A stretch of DNA of 64,000 nucleotides from Porites lobata (taxonomy: Eukaryota; Cnidaria; Anthozoa; Scleractinia; Poritidae). Location of the stretch: assembly GCA_942486035.1 (NCBI GenBank), contig CALNXK010000015.1, positions 2,793,001 through 2,857,000 of the forward strand, in the 5' to 3' direction. The notes under the pieces are model-generated. The model ran no database searches. It was not told the DNA's origin and saw nothing but the letters and a program-made list of their open reading frames with translations. This document shows, piece after piece, positions 1 through 12,200 of this stretch. Positions within the stretch are counted from its first letter, which is position 1. Each line of letters opens with the position of its first letter. Both the position numbers and the translations under genes were made by a program.

Positions 1-862
1 GAGGCCCATGCGCTTGATTCGGGCTACAAACAAAAAGGGCCGCTTTCATTCGGATGCAAATCTGCAAAGGAGTCTTTTGTGATCCTTGAATTTGAATGAT
101 GCTTCAATGAACTGGTACAAGCAAATAACTCAATATGTTTTCATTTGCCCTGCGCCGCGGATGAAATCGAATAGTAGTGTCACTTTGGCATATTCATAAC
201 ATCGTATTGTTTCTTACGCCGAGTGCGTTAGAAGGCTCTTTTTAGAATATAAACATTATCCGTTTTTTTTTGCACACGTGCTTTCGGCAACGGGCATGTG
301 GTGTAATTTGTCTAGATGGTTTCGGCGTTGAAATTTCCTCGCTGCGAAGGGCTAGGTGTTGTTTACCACCGACCCTCAAAATTGATTGTAACACTGATCT
401 AGGCGACATGCAAAGATGATTAACCCAAGAATTTCAAAGGCCAGGGAGCTTAATTCGCACTGTCAAAACATGCGTATATTGACCTACAAAAACAAAGCCG
501 AAATACTGATGGGGTGAGTGACTTAATTGTGGCAAATTTACTACATCTATGAGGCTTTAAGTCGACTTCATATTTCCAAGTGCTCTGGTCAAAACGGCAG
601 AGGTATACCAAGCAGAAAATATGATATTATTCTTCTTAAAAATCTCTTTATTCAGTACTATTTACTTTTTATTTCACTTTTGGGTCCATAGTTTCCTTGC
701 TTGTTACATTAACTCAGAGTAGGGAGACCAACCTTTTCAGCAAACCAGTTGTTTGTTGTCTATAGATTGGTTACTTTTACAACACACTTTTAAGTGTCTC
801 TCCTTACAAAACGCATTTTTTACCTCCGAAGTTTTCACTCCGTTTTTAACTAATTAGGATCT
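1..862. other. No gene or clear repeat seen
   Basis: AT-rich sequence with no convincing exon, splice-flanked open frame, or inverted repeat that I could recognise on either strand. Confidence 0.4.
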
Positions 863-867
863 GTATC

Positions 868-1105
868 TGGGGGCGTACCCAGCCCATAGACCTGTAGGCT
901 TGGGCCTACAAATTTTTGGTTTGATCACTCTACTGCTGGTAATAAATAATGTGTGGTTGGGTAAGCTAAAATGCGTAACAGCTTATGTTATTGGTGAGGT
1001 CAGTGCGTACTAGTCATGAGTGCAATTTTCAGTATAAGTGAAAAATATTAATGAAAGTCAGCCAGGCCTACAACTAGTCGAAAAAACGGGCTGGCTACGC
1101 CCCTA
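868..1105. repeat. Short inverted-repeat element (MITE) with 5-bp target duplication
   Basis: The left end TGGGGGCGTACCCAGCCC is matched at the right end, in inverse orientation, by TAGGGGCGTAGCCAGCCC. A second inverted block (CTGTAGGC / GCCTACAA region) follows inside. The element is flanked by GTATC on both sides (863-867 and 1106-1110), which reads as a target-site duplication. It has no coding capacity, so it is a non-autonomous DNA transposon; the superfamily is not assigned. Confidence 0.7.
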
Positions 1106-1424
1106 GTATCAGCCCTACCCATAAATTTGTGCCACCTTTCAATGAGTGTTGAACCAACACCTTTGGGCCTCCTCCAGGTACATATAGTATTCTCTACTGT
1201 TTTAACTGCAAATTCTATCAAAAAAATTTTTAATGCAAGCGGTTATTCTTAGAAATTACAACAGAATTGGTTAAATCTTTCTCTTAAAGTTCAAAGATAG
1301 GAAATTTCACTCATTCACTTTCAGAAGTGAAACTGTTAACAATAATATTGACAAGCAAAATGTCTATTTTTTTTTTTTCTGAGGAACTACCAAGTGTGTC
1401 TTTTGAGTGTCATTTTAATGTCGC

Positions 1425-2240
1425 GGGTGTTCATTCGAGGCTGGTCGCTAATTAACTTTTTCTGCCTTTAGGATGGGCGCTTATTCGAGGTGGGCGCTAA
1501 TTCGAGGTTGGGCACTTATGTGAATAAATACGATATTATCATTATTGTTATTAATCAAAGCCGTTCTGATGTTTATCAGCTGTTTTTGTATATTTATGTG
1601 ATTAAACGCCCAACCCTAGGATAAGTGCTCACCTTGAATACCAAATAAACTTAAATAAACACTTCCCTCAAAAAAGCTCTGCCTCCCCAGTAAAATCAAA
1701 ATTGAAAGACATTAATTCTGTTAATTTAATATGGAAAATGATGACACTGTAGTTAAAACAAATCTTTTTTACATCCAACTTTTAAATAAACACTGCTTTC
1801 AAATAAGCACTGCCCTCGAATAAGCAGTGCATTTGAGGTGTGAAAAATTTTAAAAAGCTTGTTGGAGTTAATACGGTAGCTGCCCGCCCTACTATAGGTA
1901 GGAAACTTGATACGCAACCAGCCTTGAATAAGAAAAATGATCTTACTACTGACAATGACATGGACAATGATTAAGTACCACTAGAAGACTTCCCCAAAGA
2001 CCAATTTTTTTTGTTAAGTATTTTAAAGAAACTTTAATTGAAAGGCTAAAATTCTGCTATGGTACATCTCCACGTTTTGTGACAATTTATTGTTTTGTTG
2101 CAAAACAAACTTGTTACTTGCTGAAAATGGTGGAAATTTATTAAGCTCAGCCTCGAATGGCACCCACCTAAAATAAGCGCCCACTCTCAAAGCCCAGAAA
2201 TTTAGTAAGCAACCAGGGTGCTTAATCAAATAAATACAGT
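1425..2240. repeat. Large inverted-repeat element with GGGCGCTTATTCGAGG-type arms
   Basis: The left arm (about 1430-1540) contains repeated GGCGCTTATTCGAGG and GGCGCTAATTCGAGG words. The right arm (about 2130-2235) holds the reverse complement, e.g. CTCGAATGGCACCCACCT and AAATAAGCGCCCACTC. Between them are more degenerate copies of the same word (1620-1640, 1790-1880). No protein is encoded. A related fragment lies at 53165-53275. Interpreted as a decayed non-autonomous DNA transposon; the boundaries are approximate. Confidence 0.55.
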
Positions 2241-3977
2241 ATGCAAACAAATCCCATATTGGCCTATGCATTTCTGTTACTATCTTTGATAGTTTGTCTC
2301 TAGAAAGTCCTGGTAACTTTTCTGGCCTGAAGCCATTACTGTTAAAATCAAATTTTAAAAGGATACTTTAGTTAGTGTGGTTCAGCTGGCTAGCAAACCA
2401 GTCCATTTCATTTTGTTAATTGATACAGTAAAAAACTGTGTGTAAGAAGCATGTGATTACAGAATCTGCTGGCAGAAATTTGCCATTTTAATTACCAAGC
2501 ACATAAGAACCTGTTTAGCCAAGCAATATCAAGCAGGTTCTTTTATACATGCTACAGTTAACTATTTAGCGATGGGGTCTTACTTTGAGATTAAAAATTT
2601 ACATTACAAGAAAATACTGAGGATATATTCAGATACATTGTAACATTTCATAATCAGTCTTGTCAGGCTTATCATGATACAGTTGTGAGTAAATACTGTA
2701 CATTTAGTTTATTCATTTTTTCTCTTGATTAACATAATATACAATTACTATATTATTTCTTTTTACTGTAGTTTTGTCATATGAGAGGGATTATATTTAG
2801 AAACACATTTACTGCACACAGTAAATGTCTTACCACCTGACCAACTCATGTCCTGTTAATTGTATTGACACAAATTAGTTTCATGTCAGGTTTATAGTAA
2901 GAAATATTTTAGGCAGTTTTTATCTGGCTTCTCATTTGAGAAACTGTCAACTTGAATCTGATGTTTGTCAAAATCTCTCTATTACCTTCTCTATTACATG
3001 TATGTAAACGAAAACAGCTTTTCAGCTTTGGTAGTACTAAGACTTTTGAGAAACTGCCCTCATGCACTCGATATTTTTGTTCTTTTTTCATGTTTCTTTT
3101 ATATATATATATATAATTTGCACAGGCTCTCTTGCCAGGAGAAGGTGTCTAGGTTTAGCATGCTTCCAATCCCCTGTAACGGAACCTCCCTTGCGGTTTC
3201 ACACTGGAAATTAAGGATGGTACTTATTGATGGGTACCGATCCAGCCGTCTCAACCAAAACAAGCCATTTTCCGGACCGGTTCCAACTTTACTGTCTTCT
3301 TCAGCGGAATTTTACAGTGTTAGCTTGTCCGGTCGCTTAAGCGCCATTGGACTTATTCCATTAACTGTGTCACAACTTTTTATATACCATAAATTGACAA
3401 TTACGTGTATAATACTTTCATGACAATGGCAGTAAAGTGGGTGGATAGAAATAATAGTGCCATTTAACCATCAGCTGCTATTACCCTCGAAGCAACTGAT
3501 GCTTTAAGCTCTTTCTTTTTTTGAAACAGGTGACGAAAAAAATAGCAAGAGATAGTCACATTTATTTTACTACTTTGTTCATTGGATTAATTTTCTGAGC
3601 AATTTATCTGAATTCTTAGAATGTTTTCATTTTCAAAAGCACCCCACTTGCACTTTACGTACCAATATGACATGTATCTTTTGGTGTCAAGAGCTGTGAA
3701 CTCTTCAGGTTATGGCAGAAGCGGGTAACATATATTCTAATTATTGTTGAATCACTGGGATGAGTTAAGGGCAACCTCAATAAGGCTCTGAATGACCACA
3801 GCTACAGCCTGCAAAAGACAGCTGTTCTGGCCTCCGCACATATCTTGCAACGATTTTTAATTTGCTAAGCTTAGAGAACTGGCTGTACTCCACCTAGTGG
3901 ATTTCCTGCAGTACAACAATAACCTGCATGTACTATGAAACTAGAACATAATAATCATAAAACACTTGGGGATGAGC
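2241..3977. other. No gene seen; contains a short TA microsatellite
   Basis: No exon with supporting splice sites was found. A (TA)n tract sits at about 3101-3115. The longest plus-strand open frame here (2965-3423) has low-complexity hydrophobic sequence running through the TA repeat, and I do not regard it as a gene. Confidence 0.4.
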
Positions 3978-4153
3978 CAGGGTTGTCAAAAGTAGCCACC
4001 TGCCGGCGAAAATCGCTCCCCTACTTGGTTAGTATCGGCCGGCTACTCTGCTTGGCATTCTTTACAGATGGTGTTTTTTAAATAAAATATCCCTGGACTG
4101 CCCGCTCACTTTGACAATTCAGCTGTCTACTTCAAAACTTTCTGACAACCCTG
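3978..4153. repeat. Short inverted-repeat element, CAGGGTTGTCA ends
   Basis: The ends are CAGGGTTGTCAAAA and, in inverse, CAGGGTTGTCAGAA, enclosing about 150 bp without an open frame. The flanks GATGAGC and GATGAAC (6 of 7 identical) look like a target duplication. Non-autonomous DNA transposon; the CAGGG start recalls hAT-like ends but the superfamily is not proven. Confidence 0.6.
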
Positions 4154-4455
4154 GATGAACATTGCTCTTTTCAAACAAACAATAATGGTTTGGGGGCATC
4201 TTTCTGCCAACTGTTGCTACTTAATTTGCACATGAACATTTGGATAATACGTGTATGTTGAGATAATAATTATAGTAATGAAAAATGTTTATCAAGTCAG
4301 TGCTTTAAGAAAAATTAAAGAGAGCCCAGTGCTCTGAACCTGTGAAATCCAGGGTGCCCAGCATATAATTCATGAGAAGAAAGTAAGATTTTCAGTTTCC
4401 TGGGGCAAAAGATAGGTGCCTGATGCCACCAGGCACAGCTAGAGCACAGTCTTGT

Positions 4456-4668
4456 TTAACCCTTTAAGCCCCAATATCCACATACAAATTCTCCAAACTG
4501 ATCTCCATACATCTCCTTTAACAATTAGTTGAGAGAATTTGATAAAAGATCAAAGCATTTTTTCTTTGGTGATCATTTTATTAATCCTCATAACTTTATC
4601 TCTTGACTGTGTATGGATATTGTTAGGAGAAAATTGTTGTTGGTCACTATTGGCACTTAAAGGGTTAA
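4456..4668. repeat. Short inverted-repeat element, TTAACCCTTTAAG ends
   Basis: The left end TTAACCCTTTAAGCCCCAAT and the right end, in inverse TTAACCCTTTAAGTGCCAAT, form good terminal inverted repeats beginning with TTAA. Related, more decayed copies appear near 41748-41875, 47080-47180 and 50700-50911, sharing the inner words ATTTGATAAAAGATCAAAGC and GGTGATCATTTT. Non-autonomous DNA transposon family. Confidence 0.65.
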
Positions 4669-4904
4669 GGAACGTCAAGCACCAAATTCTTTGAAACATT
4701 GCAATTTTTAATTTCAAAAGCAAATTCTAAATATTTCTGCTAAAATAAATGCAATCTTTTTCTGGTCTGATTAATGAAAGCCACTCCATCTGTGCACCAT
4801 ACATGTATTAATAAGTGGAATACACTGAGTATTTTGACTGTAAGTCTCAAAAAGTGAAACCTCTAAACCAAAAGTGTCATCTGACTTGACTGTTTTCAGC
4901 AAAG

Positions 4905-5137
4905 ATGGGTCCACCAAAAAGGTAATAACATTAGGCTATAGCTCTTTAGAGTTGCAACCCAGAAAAGGGATGCAATATTTTGCCCTAACAAGCAAGCTGA
5001 GGTAATATTTTATATTTTGATGACTATAGGGACTCACAGCAGATTTCAAGATATTCTGGCAGAATTTGAAAGTAAAGGACTAGCAGCAACAAAGATATTG
5101 CGTGAAAGATCTCAAAGGACACGCCTGATTGAAAAAT
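4905..5137 (+). CDS. Possible 5' coding exons of an unidentified gene (partial)
   Basis: Two small exons splice in phase. The first (4905-4921) starts at an ATG just after an acceptor-like tgttttcag and ends AAAAAG|GTAATA. The second (5040-5137) follows cactcacag-like sequence and ends at a good donor T|GTGAGT. Joined, they read MGPPKSRF, then a charged, probably helical stretch (QDILAEFESKGLAATKILRE, then SQRTRLIEK), 38 residues, with an open reading frame into a phase-1 donor. The acceptor before 4905 implies an upstream non-coding exon. I could not place the following exon with confidence (weak candidates at 5888 and 6367), nor name the family. An earlier AG at 5028-5029 would give the same good frame only from a different upstream phase. 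Confidence 0.35.
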
Positions 5138-6474
5138 GTGAGTTGTTGCCCGTCTTCCTTGACACAATTTTATGTTAACTCAGAATGTCAGGAACAAAAA
5201 AGGTGTAAAATAAATAAAACAGGATCTCTGATTTTTATTTTTTAGCCTCTTCGGAAATGTTGGGTGCCTTCATTAATTCCAGCACTCCTAGGATAAAAAT
5301 CTCACGCTTATATCTCAGAAAAAGTTGGCAGGTATACAAAGAACAGGCTTTTTTAGCCTCTTGGGTTACAACATGCACAGTTAACCTTTTTTGCTGAGTA
5401 CACTGTATAAATAATTTGTAGTTATAATTGTTATGCATTTTAAGTCGACAATGGCTTCAAGCAAATTTCTAGGTTTAATTACATGTATGTGGTGGCTGGT
5501 CACTTTCTTCTTGTTAGTTTCAGTTATTTTTGTTGGCATTAATCATTGTGATTTTCAAGGTTAAGGACACAAGTAGTAGAATTGAACACCTCAGCGACTT
5601 CAGCTAGCTTACTAAACAAATGATTTTTGGATGTATAAAAATTTAAGCACAATTTAAGGCTGGTACAGGAACATTAATAAAGATAATAGTTTAAATTCTT
5701 TGATCAAAGTAATTAATTATTGTCAGCAGGATTTACTGATCTGTTGAAAAAATACTTAAAAAGTACCAAATCATAATACTGACCTCATTACAAAGCCCTA
5801 ATGTCACCTTTAAAATGCAAAATAAGTTTTGTGCCACAATTCATTTTTTTTAAATTCCCCGACAAAAACTCTAATATATTATTACAGATCCTGATTACCG
5901 TAAAGGGGAAATTCTTACTAACTGTGAAATGTTGTGCACAAATTTCTGTATTCATGCATATGTTCTCAAATTAAAGTTCTCACTTAATACAGTATCAAGT
6001 TAAATGAACAAACTTTGATACAGTATATTGTAAATTAATATTATTTTTTTCCCGTAATTTTAGCCATCAAAGAAATGGGTTAATGAATTTATTCAGCAAA
6101 TTTTAAGCTCAAAATTTTGTTTAGACACTTTTATGTACAACCCTTTTCAGGATGCAAAGTAATGAAATTGTATATACACCATTTAACAATCAAGTCCTTG
6201 TTAGTGAAAACCATGCCCTGTTGAGCAACACATACACTGTACCAACTTATGACATTTAAAGTAATGCACACACCCCTCCTTCCTCCTCTAGGTTTCCATT
6301 ACACTTGTCAAGTCATGCACAAAGTACTTATTTGCTACAATTTTTTTTGCTTTCTCCATTTCCAGATCTCAGGGATAGATCACTCAAATGTTATGTTTCA
6401 TCTTGGCTCTGGAGGAGGTTTGTTGATCACTTGCTTTTTTTATCCTTTAGGCACTGTGAATTACATGCAACCTG
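5138..6474. other. No firm gene or repeat seen
   Basis: Mostly AT-rich sequence. Two acceptor-like sites followed by short open stretches (5888 and 6367) would be in phase with the donor at 5137 and could be further exons of the putative gene at 4905, but neither has a convincing donor or recognisable protein. Confidence 0.3.
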
Positions 6475-7008
6475 CAAGCAGTGGTTTCTAGTTTCTGGCA
6501 TGGCTTTTAGCATTTGTAAAGTCATTCCAGGGGGTACTACTGGGAATTCTTGGTGGGGGTTCTCTGAATCCTGACCAGGTATTTCAGACCAAAAAATGTC
6601 ATTTCCACACCCGTTTAAGACCTTACGTAAGCAGAAAATGTGTCATGTTTACTTAGATTGCCAACAAAAAAGATTTCTTAAATCCATTTCAAATTTGCAC
6701 ATTAGTCAGTCCTTTCTCATTCACTTGGAATTGAAATGATAAATATGTTCATGCACTGCTGTAGTTCCCTTGAAAACCACACTGGTTCTAGACCAAAGTA
6801 GGCTAAGTCTATACTCGTTTTCGGACCAAAATGGCACAAAAACATACCCTTTAGGGCAGCACATATTTATATGGGTTACATAAGGGAGTAGCTCCTTGGG
6901 AGTCATTCATGAGGCAAGTCAGTTACGTATTAGTTAGTTCATTTTCATGCCATGCAAACAACTTTACAAATACTAAGAGCCATGCCAGATAAAAACCTCT
7001 GCTCGCAG
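6475..7008. repeat. Inverted-repeat element with TCTGGCATGGCT arms
   Basis: Near the left end stands TTTCTGGCATGGCTTTTAGC followed by ATTTGTAAAGTC. Near the right end the reverse complement appears as ACTTTACAAATACTAAGAGC then CATGCCAGATAAAAACC, ending in CTCTGC. The same termini bound a shorter element at 44828-44992. Non-autonomous DNA transposon; the boundaries are approximate. Confidence 0.55.
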
Positions 7009-8960
7009 CGCACTGTGAATTGAAGTTGCATCAAAATTCACATATTTACTAGTAAACAGATAATTTGCACTGATATCAGTTTACACTATAAAATAACCCC
7101 CCTCCATGCTCAATGAAGGGTTTTTTGGCTTGGCCTACCCCTACCCCTCACCACCACCCCCACTCCCCCATCGCTGTTGAAATGATTCCGGGTTGGGTTA
7201 ACACTTCCCTTACAAAATAAAAATCAAATTGAAAAAAAAATCTTACTGACAATTCCATAATCCTACATAGCTGGCAGCTTCTATTTCAGACCATAAAGAT
7301 TGAGAACTATGAGAGAGGACCTGCCTGTGTGTGCAGAACACACACTAACACACAAAAGGATATTTACATAATTTCCCCTAACTATCCTTGCTACACATTT
7401 TTCTTGGGCAAATGTTGTCCGGAAATTTGCTTTCCATTTGTTTGGTTTTTTTTCTGTTTGTTTGTTTGTTTGTTTTTAATTTCTCAAAAATCTGGAAATT
7501 TTGGTCTAATGGAAAGTGCCCCTACATTTGCTTCCTGGCTGAACTGTGAATGGTCTCTTAGTTTTAGGATAAGTTTTTAACACTTGAGTGGCAAGTATGA
7601 TATGTGAGTGTCAAAGAGTGATGAGAGAAGTGACTGTGAGGCTGGGTGCCATTAATTACATGCAATTTATATGGGTCGTCAGAAATTTGTCTCTTGTATG
7701 TTTTTCTCGATCAACTAACTACATTGAAGAGAAGGGAACAGCCGCTCATAAATCTAGCTAGAGAAAACAGCCGCCATTTCCCAGAGAAACGTATTATTTT
7801 ATTATTTATTATTTTTAGTTCAGAGTAAACACGACTTTCGCCAAGAATCTGTGGGCTTCTATCTGCCCGAATATTTTATTAAAGAAATAGCAAAAACTGA
7901 GCTATTTCAGCCAGCTGGTCAATATTTAGGGGTCAAACGTTCTGCAGACCAACTTGCTTTTAAATTTAAAATAATTGATAAAGGGTTTTAACTCACCTTT
8001 GTTTAAATGTGGCTACAACTCTGGAAAGAACCTATCAGGGGAAAATGGCGGATTTGAGTTTGCCGCCGGAAGAACACGGAGGGGATGACGGGAAGGTTAC
8101 TTCCGCTGTGCACACTATTAGAAAAGACAGTTATGGGGTCGGGGGCTGGTGGGGGGCATGTATTTTAAAAATTGCCCGTCCCCGCCAGTCCGCCCCTTAC
8201 CCATGGGTAAACTACAAGTGAAGTAACCTTTACCATCCAGAAAATTTGTTTGAAGTACTAAATGAAGTCCATGAAACCTACTCCGTAGTTACTTCTCCTT
8301 AAAGTGCTTACACAGACTTTCAAGATAAGGTTAGAACAGGCCCCAGTGGTGGGGGATACTTCCCGGTATCCAGTCACTTCGTTCCATGGTCAGATCTTTC
8401 CAAGCCAGATCGTTCTGCTTAATAGTTTTAACAATATAGTCAGAACTTTTCCCGTCGCGAGTCTTAAAGCCACGAGCACAAATAAGGACGTTATTACTCA
8501 TTAGTATACCTCGTTTTTTTGTAGCCAAGAAGCCAAAAAAGCGCGCCTCGCATCGAGCCTGTTGCACTGAAACTGTGGAACGATCTAACTTTTTAAAGTT
8601 AGATTGTTCGATGGCTTGGAACAATCTGGCCATGGAACAGACCGTGAACTGATACTCCTCAGTTGGTATGGAGTGAGTCCCGATAGCCTGCGAAGCAAGC
8701 GTTTACCATTAACTTATTATACGAAAATTGGAGCGAGAGAGTCGATGGAGGCAACAATCAAAACCCAGAAAAATCTCTGGACCAAAAATTAACTCCCAGG
8801 ACACTACATCTTTTGTACATGCCGAATTTCCGCCTCAGAATTCACTAAAGCAAAAGGGAATTCCAGTGACAATAAGGCCAAGCGCGCAATAAACACGACG
8901 GATGCAAAATCACTAGATGATACACAGCCGTGCTTGCCGAAAAACAGCCGCGAAAGCCTG
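7009..8960. other. Intergenic; small hairpin and CpG-richer patch
   Basis: T-rich stretches and a TTTG run (7441-7475) up to 8.0 kb. From 8.0 kb the sequence becomes more CpG-rich. A short open frame from an ATG at 8046 (MADLSLPPEEHGGDDGK, then a possible donor) could be a first exon, but nothing downstream joins it. At 8579-8610 there is a near-perfect hairpin (arms GAACGATCTAACTTT / AAAGTTAGATTGTTC). Confidence 0.35.
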
Positions 8961-8965
8961 AAACT

Positions 8966-9053
8966 TAGCCTGCGAACAGCAGACGCATTTCCGGTCGTCG
9001 CTTCTCGAGGGAGAGAAGCGACGACCGGAAACGCGTCTGCTGTTCGCAGGCTA
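8966..9053. mobile_element. Near-perfect palindromic foldback element with 9-bp target duplication
   Basis: Two 41-nt arms, identical at 40 positions, are separated by a 6-nt loop (9007-9012). The outer ends are TAGCCTGCGAACAGCAGACG and its complement ending GCAGGCTA. The flanks are identical: CCTGAAACT at 8957-8965 and again at 9054-9062. A 9-bp duplication is typical of Mutator-like transposition. A half copy of the inner arm (gagagaagcgacgaccggaa) recurs at 26412-26431. It belongs to the same TAGCCTG-ended family as 18071-18265, 25249-25364, 31157-31462 and 37960-38296. Confidence 0.85.
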
Positions 9054-9099
9054 CCTGAAACTGGAATGATAGGTGGTTTTTTAACACGAATTTCCGTTC

Positions 9100-9257
9100 G
9101 AACATTCCGACCCCACCCAGTGTGAGATCCAAGGGCGACAACTGACAGGTCACGTGCTCTCTTTACGCGTTTTATTTGTTGCCGACTCGCAAACCAGTCA
9201 TTCGTTCGTTTGCTCCGGTCGCTTTACTTTGCACGCAAGAGCTCTAAACACATTGAG
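9100..9257 (+). promoter_or_regulatory. Probable promoter/5' UTR of the zinc-finger gene
   Basis: The sequence before the proposed start codon is locally CpG-rich and includes a CACGTG E-box-like word (9152-9157). No TATA box is obvious. Its assignment depends on the tentative first exon at 9258. Confidence 0.3.
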
Positions 9258-12200
9258 ATGGGAAGGGAATCAGCCTCCAACATACGCTACGTTCTCAAGT
9301 ATGCTTTTTACGGTACGTTGGTTTTAATTAAGAGACTACTGTGCTGAAAACTGATCGAGAGTGCTTAGGAGCTTTCAATTCCTGGTAAGAGTCTCCTTCC
9401 TGGCGCACTCTTGATGTTGCTTGAGATGGTATCAGCTAGTCTGCTCAGTTAGACTGGCTATAATTCGGACCAAATCCTTATATGTCGGATGCTGCTGCAA
9501 TTCTGTTCGTTTGTTTTATAATTGAAATTGTTTCTCTGTACCTTTCGGACCAAGTTCATGGATGTCTGAATTTCCGGCGTGGTCATTGTCAACCATAATA
9601 CGATAGCGGTGTCAAAAAATAATTTCCGTCTCCTTCCAAAGGAGGAATCCATTTCACCGGCACATGTTGTCGAGGCTGTCAATTACTCGATACTGTAACC
9701 TTCGATCATGCGTTCTTTTCATTTTTTTTCATTTTCTTTTTCGTGAGCGAACACCACTTAAATTTCTTAAACGACCGCGACCCCTGAAAATTGGTAGACG
9801 AAGAAGAAACCGGCAAGAAGAAACAGTTTGACATATTCTTTTGTTTTCTGTTTCCGGTCAGCGACCACCCGGCATGATCACGTCGGCCCGAAAACTATGC
9901 CTGAGTGACCAGGGCTTATCAGTCAATGTGATATAGCCTAGTTGTTCTACTTTTTCTCGACAAACAAAGGAAAAGACGATCTGAATCCTTGATATAACAC
10001 TGTCGAGTTCTCTATTTAGCACGGGGCAGAAAATTTTTGCGACAGTTTATTTTTGCGCATTGCATTTTTTTTTCTTTTTTTTTTGCGTTTTGCGAGAACT
10101 AATTTTTGCGATTAGGACAGATTGGTTTTTCTTGCTGAGAATTAATTTTTTCGATTTTCAGAAAGTACCCAGTACCCAGCATTGATAATATTTTCGTTTT
10201 TACGTACGTGCAATAGAAATACATATTTCCAAAAAATACTACGGTATGCGTACCCTATGTCAACAATGAGAAGTTATGTTTTGCTGGTCTGCCGTCTACG
10301 TAGTTTCCTTTGAATTGGCAAACGACCTACCAAATGGCTCATAATTAATCAGAGATTTGCTCAATACCGGACTTGTCTCTGTATTTAACGGGAACTCTAA
10401 CCTGGGGTATTCACCTGACCTGTATTTGTCAAGCAACCAGGCTCCGCTGATTTTCGCTCTCGCTCGAAAAGAACCCTTGATCGTAGTTCGTCCCGTCTCT
10501 GCCGTGTGTCTCTTCCACACGTCTCTGGCGTGCTGGTCAGCGTAGCAGCTGCCATTTATTTTTGTTCAAATTAAAGCCCGCGCGAGGGAACATGCGAAGG
10601 GGAGAGGATGCCTCTTCTCCTTTTCTCCCCTCGCACGTCCTCGAGTCTTCTTCCTTCGCGCTAAAAAAACAAACCGGCGCCTGCTACGCAGGGGCTGTTC
10701 TTATATTTAGATTTTGGAGAGCTGGTCTTTCTGTGGCTGATTACTGTTTCGGCCATTTGTAACATTTTAATAGCCCGCGAAACATCATCAGCTGATGTTG
10801 CCGTGACTGTTCGAGTTTTAAGCTGAACTGCCAGCGGAGGCTTCTTTTCGCTTTCTCGATTTTGGTGAACTCCTAAAAGGCTCCGCATTACTGAAGTAAG
10901 ATCCCTGTTGAGCATTCTCTGCATTTTTCTTACCCAGGCTTAATAGTCGTGCCCTTGGTACAGTGGGCTCAGTTTTGACCATCGGTTTATCAATAAACAG
11001 GTGCTGGCACTAAAAAAAATTGGTTGGAAGAGAAAAGAAGAAAACAAGATTGACTAGTCCTAAAGTTCAGGCTGTGCGATTCGGGTAGAACTTCCTTTTT
11101 TCCTTCTCGATCAAGAAGACAAAAAAAAGGAGGCTTTGTTATCCCAGCTGGTGACGCACGGCTGTTTGACAAAACTGATTTTTTCAAGCGTGTTTTCTAA
11201 ATCTTCTTATGTGGAAACGCTTCCTTACGTCCTTGCTACGCAGGCTAAAACTTTTACCGCCAGTTCTGTGTTGTTTAAAATTCTTTGTCGCTTTTTAATA
11301 TGTCGTTTAGGTGCTAAGGCTTTGTCTGGGCCTAATTAACATAATAAAAAGCCTTTGTTAATATACCTTGTTCGATATGTCAAATTCCTGAAATGTTGGT
11401 TTTTTCGTGTTTTATCGTACTATGGTAACTAGTTTTAATAGCGAGAACAACACTAAAGAAAAAACAATGAAACCATAAGAGATGGCCTGTAGTTCCTATT
11501 TTTCATATCCATCTTTATCTTTGTTAATGACGATTTTTCAGCAAACCTTCATCAAAGACATTTGCATTCAGCTGTCAAACTGAATTTTTAATTTCGTCAT
11601 CACACTTCTCTGAGAGTCTTTTTCTGAAATATGAAACACGTAGTTGCTTTTTAGATACAGCAATTACCGGGGAAAAAGAAAGTAATCTAGTAAACTTTTA
11701 GGCAGAAATGCCGTTTTCCGTGATCTTCGCTACTTGGTTTCGTCTTGGATGGGAGCTTTATTATTACGAATTGAAATATGCCATATGCAAAACCTATTGT
11801 CCAGTGACCAAACTCAATTGTTGGGCGATCTTGTGAATCTATCTGTTTGTGCACGCAAGTCCTGAAAGAAGTACAAGGGTAAAAAGCTTATATGGTTCCA
11901 ATGCACTGCTATTATCTCGAAAATCTTGCCTCAGGTAGGCGCTGTTAAGTTATGTCTCTTAAGTTATGTCTCTAGATCATGATGTAAAATCGCTGTTACA
12001 CTTTTTGGCCTGCGAGATTTTTCCGGCTTCCTGGTATTAATTCGTGTGGTTTCCTGGCGTCCTCGATGTTTGTTTGGTGTCCATCGATCGATTATATCAT
12101 CCAACGCACCAAACCAGTTCTCAGTTTTGTTGTTATTCCTATGACAATTCGCTAATACTGTAATGCCATTTTCCAGCTAAATTTTCTGAAAATGATCGTT

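Noticed and set aside
2965..3423. 152-codon plus-strand open frame
   Set aside because: Runs through a TA microsatellite, lacks splice sites and any recognisable motif.
8046..8096. ATG frame MADLSLPPEEHGGDDGK as a first exon of the zinc-finger gene
   Set aside because: Its only nearby donor is phase 0, while the zinc-finger exon at 14455 needs a phase-1 partner; the 9258-9312 exon fits and this does not.
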